The position numbers and the translations under genes are program-made. A stretch of DNA of 64,000 nt from Shewanella seohaensis (lineage in GTDB: Bacteria; Pseudomonadota; Gammaproteobacteria; Enterobacterales; Shewanellaceae), in contig NZ_CP104900.1 of the NCBI RefSeq assembly GCF_025449215.1, positions 186,001 to 250,000 on the forward strand, in the 5' to 3' direction. Shown one piece after another: positions 30,872 through 40,571 of this stretch (position 1 is the first letter of the stretch; every line of letters starts with the position of its first letter). The notes below the pieces were generated by a model that ran no database searches, was not told where the DNA came from, and saw only the letters and a list, made by a program, of their open reading frames with translations.

Positions 30872-31384
30872 ATGAAGCTCAAATTTATCACGCTCGCCAT
30901 GCTGCTTTTTATTCTTGCAGGATGCCTAGTGCCAGAACAGCCCATCATCCCAGTCAAAGGCGCCAGCAATAAGGATTGGAATAGCCAAACCTTTTGGTAT
31001 GAACCCTGGGGCAGCTCAGGCACCCACAAAGGAATTGATATATTTGCCTCGGCCAATACGCCCGTAATCGCACCAACGCCGTTGTTACTTCTGTATAAAG
31101 GGGAGTTTTTTAAGGGTGGCAAGGTGGTGGTAGGACTTGGCCCAAAATGGCAAATCCACTATTTTGCCCACCTCGATAGCCTTAACGCATCGACAGGGTT
31201 ATTTGCGGGACGCGGGGATGTGCTAGGTACTGTCGGCACAACGGGGAACGCCCAAGGCAAACCGCCCCATTTGCACTATTCCATTTTAAGCATGCTACCC
31301 AGACCTTGGTTAATCGACACTTCAACCCAAGGATATAAAAAGGCGTTTTACTTAAATCCAATCGACTATTTAGACCCTAAGTAA
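30872..31384 (+). CDS. M23-family (LytM) peptidase lipoprotein
   Basis: 170 residues. Lipoprotein signal with lipobox ILAGC. The LytM zinc-site motifs are present: HKGIDIFA (HxxxD) and HLHY near the end (HxH), with GTVGTTGNAQGKPP between. M23 enzymes cut peptidoglycan cross-links. Being a lipoprotein it would act at the periplasmic face of a membrane. Third gene of the CHAP cluster, 21 bp after the unknown gene. Confidence 0.9.
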   Translation: MKLKFITLAMLLFILAGCLVPEQPIIPVKGASNKDWNSQTFWYEPWGSSGTHKGIDIFASANTPVIAPTPLLLLYKGEFFKGGKVVVGLGPKWQIHYFAHLDSLNASTGLFAGRGDVLGTVGTTGNAQGKPPHLHYSILSMLPRPWLIDTSTQGYKKAFYLNPIDYLDPK

Positions 31385-31396
31385 AAGGTTGGTCGG

Positions 31397-31588
31397 TTAA
31401 GCATTCCCGTTGGCAATGAGCTCAGCGGGTTGTTCAACGGGTTGAGTCACCTCGGTTTCCGCCGCGATGGTCTGCGCCGCCCGCTCGGCTTTAGAAACGT
31501 ATTTAGGCTTATTGCTGCTATGCAACTTGGCATTGGCTTTTTTCGCCTTCTGTTTAAGCGTTTGGTTAATCTTCTTTTTACGGTTCAT
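31397..31588 (-). CDS. DUF2986 small basic protein
   Basis: 63 residues. The very basic N-terminus MNRKKKINQTLKQKAKKANA and KYVSKAERA match the DUF2986 family, found mainly in Shewanella and related genera. The tail is acidic and variable. Function unknown; the charge suggests nucleic-acid binding. Convergent with the M23 gene. Confidence 0.8.
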   Translation of the reverse strand: MNRKKKINQTLKQKAKKANAKLHSSNKPKYVSKAERAAQTIAAETEVTQPVEQPAELIANGNA

Positions 31589-31796
31589 ATCGGCACCAAG
31601 GCGAGAAAAAGGTCGCCATTATATTCTTCCTTCGACTCGGCAACAAATCGGCGGTTCAGCCTACGTGCAAACCCTTAATCTAAATGCACCTATATTGATA
31701 ACCGAGTCACAAGTTCAAGAAAGTGCCACTTTTTCCACGCATTTTATTTACAACTCGACTAGACAAGCCCAATTCACTTCCTTAAAATCAGCGGCA

Positions 31797-31818
31797 ATAA
31801 AAATCGTTATCATTTGCA
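31797..31818. promoter_or_regulatory. Fur box upstream of TonB receptor
   Basis: AATCGTTATCATTTGC (within 31797-31818) closely fits the Fur 7-1-7 motif, about 75 bp before the receptor start. Iron-repressed expression expected. Confidence 0.65.
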
Positions 31819-31892
31819 ATGTTGTTTAACGGAATAGTCTGATGCCAAGGATATCGGTGTAGCAAATTCACTCGCCCTTAGCAGGAAGTTAT

Positions 31893-34064
31893 ATGACGTT
31901 CAAAACCTCGTTTGTTGCCCTCGCCGTATTTGCCGCCCTCACCCAATCCGCAGTGGCTCAAGAAGCCCCAGATACGGGAACGAATAAGAATAAAGACATC
32001 GAAAAAATCACTGTCACCGCGAGCCGCATGGATAAATCGCCAAGCTCCATTCCCAATACAGTGACCATTATCGACCGCGTGCAACTCGAAGAGCAGTTCC
32101 GCACCACTAAAGATTTATCGACCATTATCGGCAACTTAGCACCTAGCTTTTCACCCAGCCGCCAGAAGATGAGCAACACGGGCGAAACCCTGCGTGGCCG
32201 TCCGCCATTAATAATGATCGATGGAGTCCCCCAATCCAACCCACTGCGTAGTGGTGGTCGTTCGGGACAAACTATCGACCCTGCGATGATCGAGCGTATT
32301 GAAATTATCCACGGCGCCAATGCGATGCACGGCTTAGGCGCACAGGGCGGTATCATCAACTACATCACCAAAAAACCAACGGGTGATAACCAACACGTCG
32401 TCAGTTTCGATGTTACTGTGCCCGACTCGCTCAAATCGAATGGTGTGAGTTTTGGTGCCAGCTATGCGTTTTCGGGCGAATCCGAGCTGATCGATATGTT
32501 GGGCTCGGTGAGCTATCGCAATAACGGCGTGTACTACGATGCAAACCACGATGTGATTGGCGTGGACACGACTCAAGGCGAGTCCATGGACAGCCAGAGC
32601 AAAGACTTCTTTATCAAACTCGGCCATAACTTTGCCGAGTCGCGCTTAGAGCTGATGGTTAACCATTACAACATGGAGAACAATGGCGATTGGATGCCAG
32701 TGAAAGGCGATATCACCACTGGCAAACCAACGGGCGCAATCGAAGAAAAACAACCTTGGGAAGCGGCCAACAACCAAGTCACGACGACTAGCCTCACTTA
32801 CACTCACGAGAATATTGCTGGTCAACAGCTGAGTATTCAGTTGTTTAATCAAGATTTTGAGGCCGTGTATGGCGGTGGCTGTAACAAGACGTTCTACGAT
32901 CCTGCATTTGCCAATAACGACAACCTAGTACAATGCGAAGGCCCTAAAGGCGAGAGTTGGTACTATGAGCAATCGCGTAACTCTTCGGTCAAATGGGGAT
33001 TAAAGACCTCGTTAATTGCCAAAAATATTGCCGATACGGGTATCGACGCCGCCTATGGTATCGACCTGTTCCGCGATACCACAGAGCAAGATTTAGTACA
33101 GACGGGCCTGTCGTGGGTGCCTGAAAGCACCTATGACAACTTCGCGCCCTATTTGCAGTTAGATTATGATTTAATTACCGATCTAACCCTATCGACCGGC
33201 GTACGCTACGAGCACGCTAAGCTCAATGTCGATGACTACAAGACGCTCTACGGCGCGGGAAATAAACAAATTGAAGGGGGCGAAGCGAGTTTCGACGAGA
33301 CCCTATTCAACATAGGTGTATCCTACAAGATCACTCCAGATATCCGCGTTTACACTAGCTATAACCAAGGCTTTGGTATGCCGGATATCGGCCGCATTCT
33401 GCGCGACGGTAACAGCTTCCCTGGAGCGAACCCAAGTATCAGCGACTCTCTATCCCTTGCACCAATTGTGACGGATAACGTGGAGTTTGGCGCCGATTAC
33501 CAAGGTGAATTCTTGAGCGCTAAGATTGCCTACTACCGTTCGGCCACCGATTACGGCGCCCGTTTAGCCTTAAACAGTGACGGTTTCTACGACGTTAAAC
33601 GTGAGAAGAGCGTGATTGACGGTATCGAAGCCAATATCACCGCCTACCTGACCAGCAACGACGATCTGGGCATGAATTTAGCGATTCAGCGCGGTGAATA
33701 TGATTCGAATGATGACAACAAAACGGATACCGATCTCGATGGTGCCAACATTTCACCGAATCGTATCAACCTGTTCTGGACCCATAATTTCGATAACGAA
33801 ATGTCGACGCGCGTACAGGCAAACTACTTTATGGACCGTGATTTCGAAGATGCCACAGGCGAGAAATATGCCGAGTTTAATGGCTACACCACTGTCGATG
33901 CGTCATTCTCAATGCCGCTCTACACTGGCACCTTAACCTTAGGCGTACAAAACCTGTTTAATAAGGATTATTTCAACTACTACTCACAAACTATGGGTAC
34001 TAATGATCGTTATTTCAAAGGCATGGGTCGCACCGCAACACTCGGTTATACAGTGGCTTTCTAA
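31893..34064 (+). CDS. TonB-dependent siderophore receptor
   Basis: 723 residues. Signal peptide ending LTQSAVAQ; TonB box/plug start EKITVTASRMDKSPSSIPN; plug core AMHGLGAQGGIINYITKKP; then a barrel ending GYTVAF with terminal Phe. AGGAAG precedes the ATG and a Fur box lies upstream, so it should import an iron chelate under iron limitation. A cysteine pair in an extracellular loop (GGCNKTFYD...LVQCEG) is probably disulfide-bonded. The ligand is unknown. Confidence 0.93.
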   Translation: MTFKTSFVALAVFAALTQSAVAQEAPDTGTNKNKDIEKITVTASRMDKSPSSIPNTVTIIDRVQLEEQFRTTKDLSTIIGNLAPSFSPSRQKMSNTGETLRGRPPLIMIDGVPQSNPLRSGGRSGQTIDPAMIERIEIIHGANAMHGLGAQGGIINYITKKPTGDNQHVVSFDVTVPDSLKSNGVSFGASYAFSGESELIDMLGSVSYRNNGVYYDANHDVIGVDTTQGESMDSQSKDFFIKLGHNFAESRLELMVNHYNMENNGDWMPVKGDITTGKPTGAIEEKQPWEAANNQVTTTSLTYTHENIAGQQLSIQLFNQDFEAVYGGGCNKTFYDPAFANNDNLVQCEGPKGESWYYEQSRNSSVKWGLKTSLIAKNIADTGIDAAYGIDLFRDTTEQDLVQTGLSWVPESTYDNFAPYLQLDYDLITDLTLSTGVRYEHAKLNVDDYKTLYGAGNKQIEGGEASFDETLFNIGVSYKITPDIRVYTSYNQGFGMPDIGRILRDGNSFPGANPSISDSLSLAPIVTDNVEFGADYQGEFLSAKIAYYRSATDYGARLALNSDGFYDVKREKSVIDGIEANITAYLTSNDDLGMNLAIQRGEYDSNDDNKTDTDLDGANISPNRINLFWTHNFDNEMSTRVQANYFMDRDFEDATGEKYAEFNGYTTVDASFSMPLYTGTLTLGVQNLFNKDYFNYYSQTMGTNDRYFKGMGRTATLGYTVAF

Positions 34065-34085
34065 TTAGCACACCCAATTTACCGT

Positions 34086-34120
34086 ATAAAAAAGCGCAAC
34101 CTTGGTTGCGCTTTTTTATT
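34086..34120. terminator. bidirectional terminator
   Basis: GCGCAACC-TT-GGTTGCGC flanked by A6 and T6 (34088-34118), between the TonB receptor and the convergent YqaE-like gene. Confidence 0.95.
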
Positions 34121-34129
34121 GAGGATTTA

Positions 34130-34297
34130 CTAATCTTTCGTCACCACCCAGAGTGCATGTAACAAACCGGGGAACCAGAAAAATAAACACAATACTATGT
34201 TGATTAATAAGTCCTTGCCCGCACCCGCCTTTAAAAATACCGCGACTGGAGGTAATAGAATCGCAATGATGACTAAGAGTAATTTGTTTGTATCCAT
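34130..34297 (-). CDS. YqaE/Pmp3-family small membrane protein
   Basis: 55 residues, two membrane helices. It reads MDTNKLLLVIIAILLPPVAV then FLKAGAGKDLLINIVLCLFF, with WFPGLLHALWVV at the end; the LPP and FPG...HA pattern is characteristic of Pmp3/YqaE proteins. AAGGA lies 12 bases before the ATG. Members affect membrane potential and salt tolerance in plants and yeast; bacterial roles are little known. Confidence 0.85.
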   Translation of the reverse strand: MDTNKLLLVIIAILLPPVAVFLKAGAGKDLLINIVLCLFFWFPGLLHALWVVTKD

Positions 34298-34454
34298 AGC
34301 AGGCTGTCCTTAATTGACCATATCTTTAACTAACTTCGCAGTTAGTGTGCAGGTTTGCAACTTTTTCATCGTCCACAGTTTTGTTTGAGTCGTATATACG
34401 TCCGCACAAACTGAAAAAGCCATCTATAGTTAAAGGAAAAAATGAACCCTAACC

Positions 34455-35630
34455 ATGGATCCTCAAGCCCTTTTACTGATTAAGTTTATCTGCCTGCTCA
34501 CGGGCACCGCCGCTATTGCTTGGGGATTAATCGCTCAACCGTTAAAAATCGCCACCCTAGCCAGCATGCGGTTTTCCCTCGCCAACCTTTTTGTGCTGTT
34601 TGGCATCATACTCAATACCCAACGGACAGAATCAAACAGTTATCTCTATTGGTTTTGCTCCGATATCATCATCTTGTTGGGATTTATCATGCTGCGTTGG
34701 GGGACCCAGTATCTCTTTCGCTTGAAGCACAGCACTAAGTTCGATCTAACCATTCTTACTATCACCGCAGTATTGATGTTAACGGTTCCCCCGAGCTCAC
34801 ACTCAGAGCCAGTGCTGGCCATGCTGTTTTCTGCCAATGCAGCCCTTACCTTTGTGATGCTGACTCGAGATAACTTTATTGCTATCAAGCCAGATGCTGG
34901 CAGCAAAGTCGCCACGGCAATGGTGCTGCCATTAGTCGCCATGGTCATTATCTTCACTCTTCGCTTCTTAATTGCCCTGCTTTCATCAAACGAAAACCAT
35001 GTCTTTATCGCCATCTATCGCGAGGAGGCAACACCCGTGCTGTGGTTTTATGTTGTCCTCGCCCTTATCATCAACATAGTAATGATTGGCAATGCGATAA
35101 CACGCCTTGTCAGCAAAATCAGAGTATTAGCCGAGCGAGACCAACTGACTGGGCTATGGAATCGGCGGGCGATGCAAAAGCGGCTTACGGTTATCCATCA
35201 ACGCTGGCAAAAAAATGCTGAGCCCTACAGCCTGATACTGCTCGATCTCGATCATTTCAAACAAATCAACGATCAATATGGCCACGCCGTAGGCGATCTT
35301 GCCCTACTTACGGCTGCAAGACTATTTAGCACTGTATTGAGGGAACATGACGTCCTATGCCGCCAAGGTGGAGAAGAATTTCTGGTATTACTGCCCGCCA
35401 CCAGCGCGTCCGCCGCCAGAACCGTCGCAGATAAGTTACATAGGGTGTTGAGGGAAAATCCGCTGCAATGCCAAGGGCAGGAGATCCAACTCTATGCCAG
35501 CATTGGTTACGCCACCATTTACCGAGGCTGTGAGCCAGACAAACTCTTAATCGAAGCCGACCATGCCATGTATCGCGCCAAATCAGAGGGGCGAGACAGG
35601 ATCTGCCAAGCCCTAACACCACAAGCCTAA
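34455..35630 (+). CDS. membrane-bound diguanylate cyclase (GGDEF)
   Basis: 391 residues. The first about 220 residues form six or seven membrane helices. The C-terminal GGDEF domain begins DQLTGLWNRRAM, with an intact catalytic GGEEF. The product-inhibition I-site is present as REHD five residues before GGEEF. It makes cyclic di-GMP from GTP. The gene overlaps the convergent pseudouridine synthase by 4 bp. Confidence 0.92.
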   Translation: MDPQALLLIKFICLLTGTAAIAWGLIAQPLKIATLASMRFSLANLFVLFGIILNTQRTESNSYLYWFCSDIIILLGFIMLRWGTQYLFRLKHSTKFDLTILTITAVLMLTVPPSSHSEPVLAMLFSANAALTFVMLTRDNFIAIKPDAGSKVATAMVLPLVAMVIIFTLRFLIALLSSNENHVFIAIYREEATPVLWFYVVLALIINIVMIGNAITRLVSKIRVLAERDQLTGLWNRRAMQKRLTVIHQRWQKNAEPYSLILLDLDHFKQINDQYGHAVGDLALLTAARLFSTVLREHDVLCRQGGEEFLVLLPATSASAARTVADKLHRVLRENPLQCQGQEIQLYASIGYATIYRGCEPDKLLIEADHAMYRAKSEGRDRICQALTPQA

Positions 35631-36313
35631 CGTTCGGGCCAGTCTAGTGACTCAGGGGCTTGCCACTGTTTAAGCGCCTCAGTCACACCCTGCATACTAA
35701 AGACCTCGCCCCGCTCGGGCATATCGAGATACGCATAATCCTGCCAGTGACCATCCTCATGTTGGTAACGAAAATGCAGACAATAGGCGTGCAGATAACA
35801 GCGGTCGGCGACATCCGAGCCATAGAGGGCATCGCCTAAAATCGGTACCCCAAGGCTTGCAAGCGCGACTCTTAACTGGTGGGTTTTCCCCGAGTGGGGT
35901 TTGAGTAAGTAAAGCCTAAGCCCTTCGCCAACACTGGTGGAGAAGAATTGGGTTATTGCGGGATTTTCTTTGGTTCGCAGCAACTTAAACATGCTGCGGC
36001 GGGATTTAGCCATATCGCCAATCACCCAGCCTTGCTTCTTCTTCGGCTTGCCTTTGGCGAGCGCAAGATAGTATTTCTGTACTTGATGGGCGCTAAAAAG
36101 CTCAGTTAACTGCCGCGCCGCCGCAGGATGTTTGGCTAACAGTAACAGCCCTGAGGTCGGCGTATCGAGCCGATGCACGGCAAAGAGTTTTATTCCTAAA
36201 TCCTGCTCCAGCTGCGCAACGACACCCGCAGTGCCATCTTGGCTGTGAAAATGCACATTCGGCGATTTAGAAATAACAAGAAAATCAGCCTCGTCGGCTA
36301 TGATTCGGTACAT
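35627..36313 (-). CDS. RluA-family pseudouridine synthase (TIGR01621 type)
   Basis: 228 residues. The catalytic motif HRLDTPTSGLLLLAK holds Asp50. There is no S4 domain, and HSGKTHQLRVALASLGVPILGD (in parts) marks the RluA fold. It isomerises uridine in rRNA or tRNA; the target site is unknown. It follows the sensor kinase gene on the same strand with a 33-bp gap. Confidence 0.9.
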   Translation of the reverse strand: MYRIIADEADFLVISKSPNVHFHSQDGTAGVVAQLEQDLGIKLFAVHRLDTPTSGLLLLAKHPAAARQLTELFSAHQVQKYYLALAKGKPKKKQGWVIGDMAKSRRSMFKLLRTKENPAITQFFSTSVGEGLRLYLLKPHSGKTHQLRVALASLGVPILGDALYGSDVADRCYLHAYCLHFRYQHEDGHWQDYAYLDMPERGEVFSMQGVTEALKQWQAPESLDWPER

Positions 36314-36345
36314 GGGGTTCTCAACACTGTCACGCGGATATTGGC

Positions 36346-37656
36346 CTAAAACTGAATGGTCACCACTAGGCCTGGATGATTATCCGAAAGAGTAATTTGC
36401 GCATTGTGCCGCGACATGATCGCTTTGACCATAGATAATCCTAAACCCGTGCCCTGCAAATGGCGGCTGGGGTCGAGACGCACTAATCGCTCAAACACCC
36501 TTTCCTTGCTGTCATCGGGGATCCCTGGGCCGTTATCGCAAATCTTAATTTGGGCGCCGGATTGAATAATATCGATGCGAGCGCCTTGGCCTGAGTACTT
36601 CATCGCATTGTCGACCAAGTTATATAAGGCTTGGAACAACAAATACTTGTCACCATAAATCTTATGGTCTGATAAGAGCGATAGACTCAAGGTTTGCTCA
36701 TTCGACTCGGCGACTGCGTCGGCCATGTCCAACAAATCGGTACATAGCTGCGCCAAACTCAGTTCCTGCAAGTCTAAGGTTTGCTGTCCTTCCTCGATGC
36801 GTGTTAGCGAGAGCATGGCATCGAAGGTCGCAAGACAGTGATCGAGCTCTTCGGTCAAAATCGCGCAACCTTCGCTAATTTCATCGGGGGATTTGGCCGC
36901 TAATTCCTCGAGACCGATGCGAATATGGGATAGGGGCGTACGCAAATCGTGGGCAATGTTATCTGTCACCCCGCGCACCGCCATCAGGTTATTCTCAAGA
37001 ATATCCAGCACGTTATTAAACTGCAGCGCCAGCATATCGAACTCGTCCTGACGCCAACTGAGCGGCAGACGCGTATCGTAATGCCCCCGCTCAATTTGCT
37101 CGCTCAAGCGGTTGTACTGCACTAAGCGGCGCAAAATAGCCTTAGAAAACAAATAGCCCAACGCTAAGGTTAACACTATGGTCAACATCACGGCCGTGGC
37201 CGCCGCACTGATAAATTTATCAATCAAGGTGGCTAAGTTATCGGTACGGGTGGCAATGAGCACAGGGCCATAGCGGGTCATCACTAGGCCACCAGTGAGG
37301 ATATGCAGCTTATCAGGGCCGCCAGTTAAAATGGGGAAATCCCGAGTTTGCGGCAGCATGGGCATGCCTTCTGGCATAAAGCTTAAGGCACCAACCATGT
37401 CATAACTGTTGCGCCAAGCGATGAGCGCCGTCTGCGGATCGGCGGCACGGATTTGCGCCGCAAAACTACGACGGTCCACAGTAAGAGCAAGCTGCTGATA
37501 GCGTTGGGTTTCTGACTCGAGATACTGAGTCACTTGGTACTGCTGTTCGATAATGAGCTGCCGATAAAGGGCAAACAGCAAAGCGCCTATGATCACAGTC
37601 ACTAAGGTCGAGAAGATAATAGTGATGCGCCAGGCGCTGCTTTGGTAAGGCTTAAT
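36346..37656 (-). CDS. OmpR-type sensor histidine kinase
   Basis: About 436 residues if started at the ATT at 37656, which overlaps the response regulator stop. The first canonical start is a GTG at 37602, but that would cut the first membrane helix (RITIIFSTLVTVIIGALLF) and has no ribosome binding site. Layout: helix, periplasmic sensor of about 110 residues, second helix, HAMP, H-box IAHDLRTPLSHIRIGLEEL, then the ATPase motifs NLVDNAMKYS, DNGPGIP and GTGLGLSMV. It phosphorylates the adjacent regulator. The signal is unknown; the neighbouring PepSY protein may modulate it. Confidence 0.88.
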   Translation of the reverse strand: MKPYQSSAWRITIIFSTLVTVIIGALLFALYRQLIIEQQYQVTQYLESETQRYQQLALTVDRRSFAAQIRAADPQTALIAWRNSYDMVGALSFMPEGMPMLPQTRDFPILTGGPDKLHILTGGLVMTRYGPVLIATRTDNLATLIDKFISAAATAVMLTIVLTLALGYLFSKAILRRLVQYNRLSEQIERGHYDTRLPLSWRQDEFDMLALQFNNVLDILENNLMAVRGVTDNIAHDLRTPLSHIRIGLEELAAKSPDEISEGCAILTEELDHCLATFDAMLSLTRIEEGQQTLDLQELSLAQLCTDLLDMADAVAESNEQTLSLSLLSDHKIYGDKYLLFQALYNLVDNAMKYSGQGARIDIIQSGAQIKICDNGPGIPDDSKERVFERLVRLDPSRHLQGTGLGLSMVKAIMSRHNAQITLSDNHPGLVVTIQF

Positions 37657-38329
37657 GCCTTTGGCGTAAGCGATAACCCGCTCCCCTTACGGTTTCGATC
37701 AATTCACCGTGGCCTAACTCTTCAAACTTACGGCGTAACTTGGCGATATGCACGTCGATCACATTAGTACGGGGATCGAAGTGATAATCCCATACTGCTT
37801 CGAATAATAGCGTGCGACTAATTACCTGATTGGCGTGTTCCATCAGATACTTAAGCAGTTGGAATTCTTTCGGTTGCAGCATTAAATCGTGACCATCTAA
37901 AGTCACATTGCGGGTGAGCAGCTCCATTTTTAAGCCGCCGACCACTAAATCTGTAGTAATAGGGACGGATTGACCCCGTTGCATCAACTTTTCGGCACGC
38001 ACGAGCAGCTCCGAAAAGGCAAAGGGCTTAGTCATATAATCATCGCCACCCGCACGCAGGCCTTTCACTCTTTCATCCACATGGGCCAGCGCCGACAGGA
38101 TAAGCACTGGGGTTTGATTGCCCGTAGCTCTGAGGGCGGCCAGCAGTTTCAAACCATCGAGTTGGGGCAACATGCGGTCGAGAATCAAGAGGTCGTACTG
38201 ACCACTCGTGGCTTGCAGCAGGCCTTGATGACCATCGCTGGCGGTCTCAATATTATGCCCCTGCTCAAGAAATCCTTTAACGATGTAGTCGATCGTTGTC
38301 GCATCATCTTCAACTAAAAGTATTTTCAT
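37652..38329 (-). CDS. OmpR-family response regulator
   Basis: 225 residues from the ATG at 38329 (MKILLVEDDATT). Receiver domain with phosphorylatable Asp51 in LLILDRMLP and conserved Lys in YMTKPFAF; C-terminal winged helix with DVHIAKLRRKFEELG. Purine-rich GGGGAG lies 14-19 bases upstream, rather far; a GTG at 38356 is the alternative. Translationally linked to the kinase by overlap. Confidence 0.92.
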   Translation of the reverse strand: MKILLVEDDATTIDYIVKGFLEQGHNIETASDGHQGLLQATSGQYDLLILDRMLPQLDGLKLLAALRATGNQTPVLILSALAHVDERVKGLRAGGDDYMTKPFAFSELLVRAEKLMQRGQSVPITTDLVVGGLKMELLTRNVTLDGHDLMLQPKEFQLLKYLMEHANQVISRTLLFEAVWDYHFDPRTNVIDVHIAKLRRKFEELGHGELIETVRGAGYRLRQRH

Positions 38330-38375
38330 CTGTATGCTGCGCTCCCCTGTCTTCACTTAGCGGTGATGCTCAGTG

Positions 38376-38897
38376 CTAATCCCACTTAAGTAAAGGTAGT
38401 TGCCGTAAATTTTCAATATCGAATGCCAATTTATACTTACCAGTATCATCCAGCAACTTTAACTCTAAGTAACTGATACCTAAGTCATGATCTAACTTTG
38501 CGTCGGTCAAAAAGGCCTTATGGTCCTTAGTCGCCATCGCAATAATGCCGGAGAAAGTTTGATGTTTAGTGCTGATAAGGCGCGCGGCTTCCACTTCACC
38601 AACATCGTCGGCAGTGACTTTGCCCGCTTTTTGTTTCAATAACTTACCATCTCGCGCCCGATATTCGAAACGGGTAATCGCATTCGCCAGCGGATTAATC
38701 AACTCAAACTGGTAGACCAATTCGCCTTCCTGCATTTCCATTTCAAACTCGGCAATCACGCCAGGAAAATCCTTCTCAATTTGCTGCATCACACTTAACG
38801 GCGGCTGATACTCACCACTCGAAAGCATCGAATACATGCTCTGGGCTGCGGTGGCAATCCCAGATACCAACATGAATCCTAGCAACCATAGTCTCAT
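38376..38897 (-). CDS. periplasmic PepSY-domain protein
   Basis: 173 residues with a signal peptide (cut near GIATAAQS). A PepSY-like repeat is seen in PPLSVMQQIEKDFPGVIAEF...LVYQFELINP. First gene of the PepSY-regulator-kinase operon (20-47 bp gaps). Such proteins are often targets or modulators of the linked two-component system. Confidence 0.75.
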   Translation of the reverse strand: MRLWLLGFMLVSGIATAAQSMYSMLSSGEYQPPLSVMQQIEKDFPGVIAEFEMEMQEGELVYQFELINPLANAITRFEYRARDGKLLKQKAGKVTADDVGEVEAARLISTKHQTFSGIIAMATKDHKAFLTDAKLDHDLGISYLELKLLDDTGKYKLAFDIENLRQLPLLKWD

Positions 38898-39305
38898 GGC
38901 TCCTCCATAAAAATCGGCTAAGTTTGTATCTTATGAGACAATCAGTTAGATGTCGATGGCATGCCAAAACCCCATCGTTTTTATCCCTGTTTGCCCATGA
39001 TGGCGCCTAGTTCATCACCCATGTGGATTGCTCAATCCGATTGATTCAGGCTCGGCAAGCACTGACGAATGTATTGAGTTTACCTAATACCTACTGAAAC
39101 ACCGATGGAAACAAGATTAAGCTTTGATCATCTAGGGATTTTGCAGCATGACCTTTACCGTAAAAAACCATCATTTAGCCATTTAAAATCACACTAATGA
39201 ATTTCAGCAGGTATTTTAGTGCATCTGTGTCGTCAAAAAGTACGATTGGCAATGCAATCCAGTTGTTCTAGAGTCAACTAAAAGGCCATTTGAATCGGAG
39301 TGCAT
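38898..39305. other. intergenic region, no gene seen
   Basis: About 400 bp between divergent genes. It must contain promoters for the PepSY operon and the 53-residue membrane protein. No clear operator or RNA structure was recognised. Confidence 0.4.
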
Positions 39306-39467
39306 ATGAAACTAATTACACGCTGGATTAGCTTAAGCTTGCTACTGGTAGCAGCATTAAGCGCTTACGCCTATGGCAATGCTACCAGTGCAATTACGTT
39401 CATATTATTTGGCATGCTGCTGGAAGGAGCATTTTGGATTGGATTGCTAGGTAAGAAACGTCATTAA
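39306..39467 (+). CDS. small two-helix membrane protein (53 residues)
   Basis: It reads MKLITRWISLSLLLVAALSA then YAYGNATSAITFILFGMLLE and GAFWIGLLGKKRH. Two hydrophobic segments with basic ends. CGGAG lies five to nine bases before the ATG. It ends one base before the convergent modC stop. No family recognised. Confidence 0.65.
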   Translation: MKLITRWISLSLLLVAALSAYAYGNATSAITFILFGMLLEGAFWIGLLGKKRH

Positions 39468-39468
39468 C

Positions 39469-40571
39469 TTACTCTAAAATATGAATTTGTTCAGATTTTA
39501 GCGCAACCGTGGTTTGCATCCCTTTGGTTAAACCAAGCTTTTGTGCAAGATGGAGCGACACTTCCGTATTAAGTTGCAACTCAGTCCCGGTGGCATAACA
39601 GACCACGCGCACCGACTCGCCCATCACCAGCAAGGAGTCGATGGTGACATCTAACTTATTAAAACTGCGGCATAAACGTCCATTTGAGATGGCGTTAAAT
39701 CTGATGCCTTGATTCGGGATCACCCAACGCACTTTACTGCCCACGCTGCGGTCTTTGCCAAAATCACTGGCGATCAGCTGCTCGCCAAATTTGAGCCAAG
39801 TAATGTCCTTAGTACGGTCTTGGAACACTACTTCGCCATCGAAAATATTTCTTAAGCCCATCTGCCGCGCAACCGCCTCGTTACGTGGACGCGATAACAC
39901 CTCAAACGGCGCGCCCTGCTGCAACATCTGACCTTGGCTAATCAAGATCATCGAATCGGCCAGCAGCAGCGCTTCGTTTAAATCATGGGTCACCATAATG
40001 ACGGGGCAAAGCAGTTGCTCTTTGAGGCGAGCAAGTTCGAGGTATAAACGCTCGCGGGTTTCTCTGTCCACTGCCGAAAAGGGCTCATCGAGTAACAACA
40101 CCGACGGTTCTCGGGCAAGGGCGCGAGCAAGCGCAACCCGCTGGCGTTGACCGCCGGAGAGATGCATAGGCAGTCTATCGGGCAATCCATGCAAATTGAC
40201 CCGTTCTAACCAGTCCTTCGCCCTCGCAATTCGCTCCGATTTGGGAATATGGTCAAGCCCTGCAACCACGTTCTCGAGCGCGGTAAGATTGGGAAATAGC
40301 CCAAAATGCTGTGGCATATAGCCGATATGGCGCTGCTGTGGCGTCAGTGCGGTGCGACTTTGATGGTCGAACCATGGCGTTTCACCAAACACAATACTGC
40401 CCGCATCGGGATGATTCAGCCCTGCGATCATCCGCAGTAACGTTGTCTTACCGCCCCCGAAGGCCCGACGACAGCCAACACCTCACCCGCCTTACAGCTA
40501 AATTCGGCGCTCAGTTTAATATGCTTTTGGTTTTGGATCTGGCAATGCAGATCAGCGATGATTTGCGCCAC
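39469..40571 (-). CDS. modC: molybdate ABC transporter ATP-binding protein ModC (one frameshift)
   Basis: About 367 residues when joined, from the GTG at 40571 with AGGAGG five bases upstream, overlapping modB by 20 bp. The frame breaks exactly in the Walker A motif: adding one C to the C5 run at 40454-40458 gives GPSGGGKTTLLRMIAG. The remaining part has the signature HLSGGQRQRVALARAL, Walker B VLLLDEPFSAVD and a switch His (MVTHD). A C-terminal TOBE-like domain binds oxyanion. It energises molybdate import with ModAB. As modAB and the rest of modC are intact, the break is probably a sequencing error. Confidence 0.88.
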
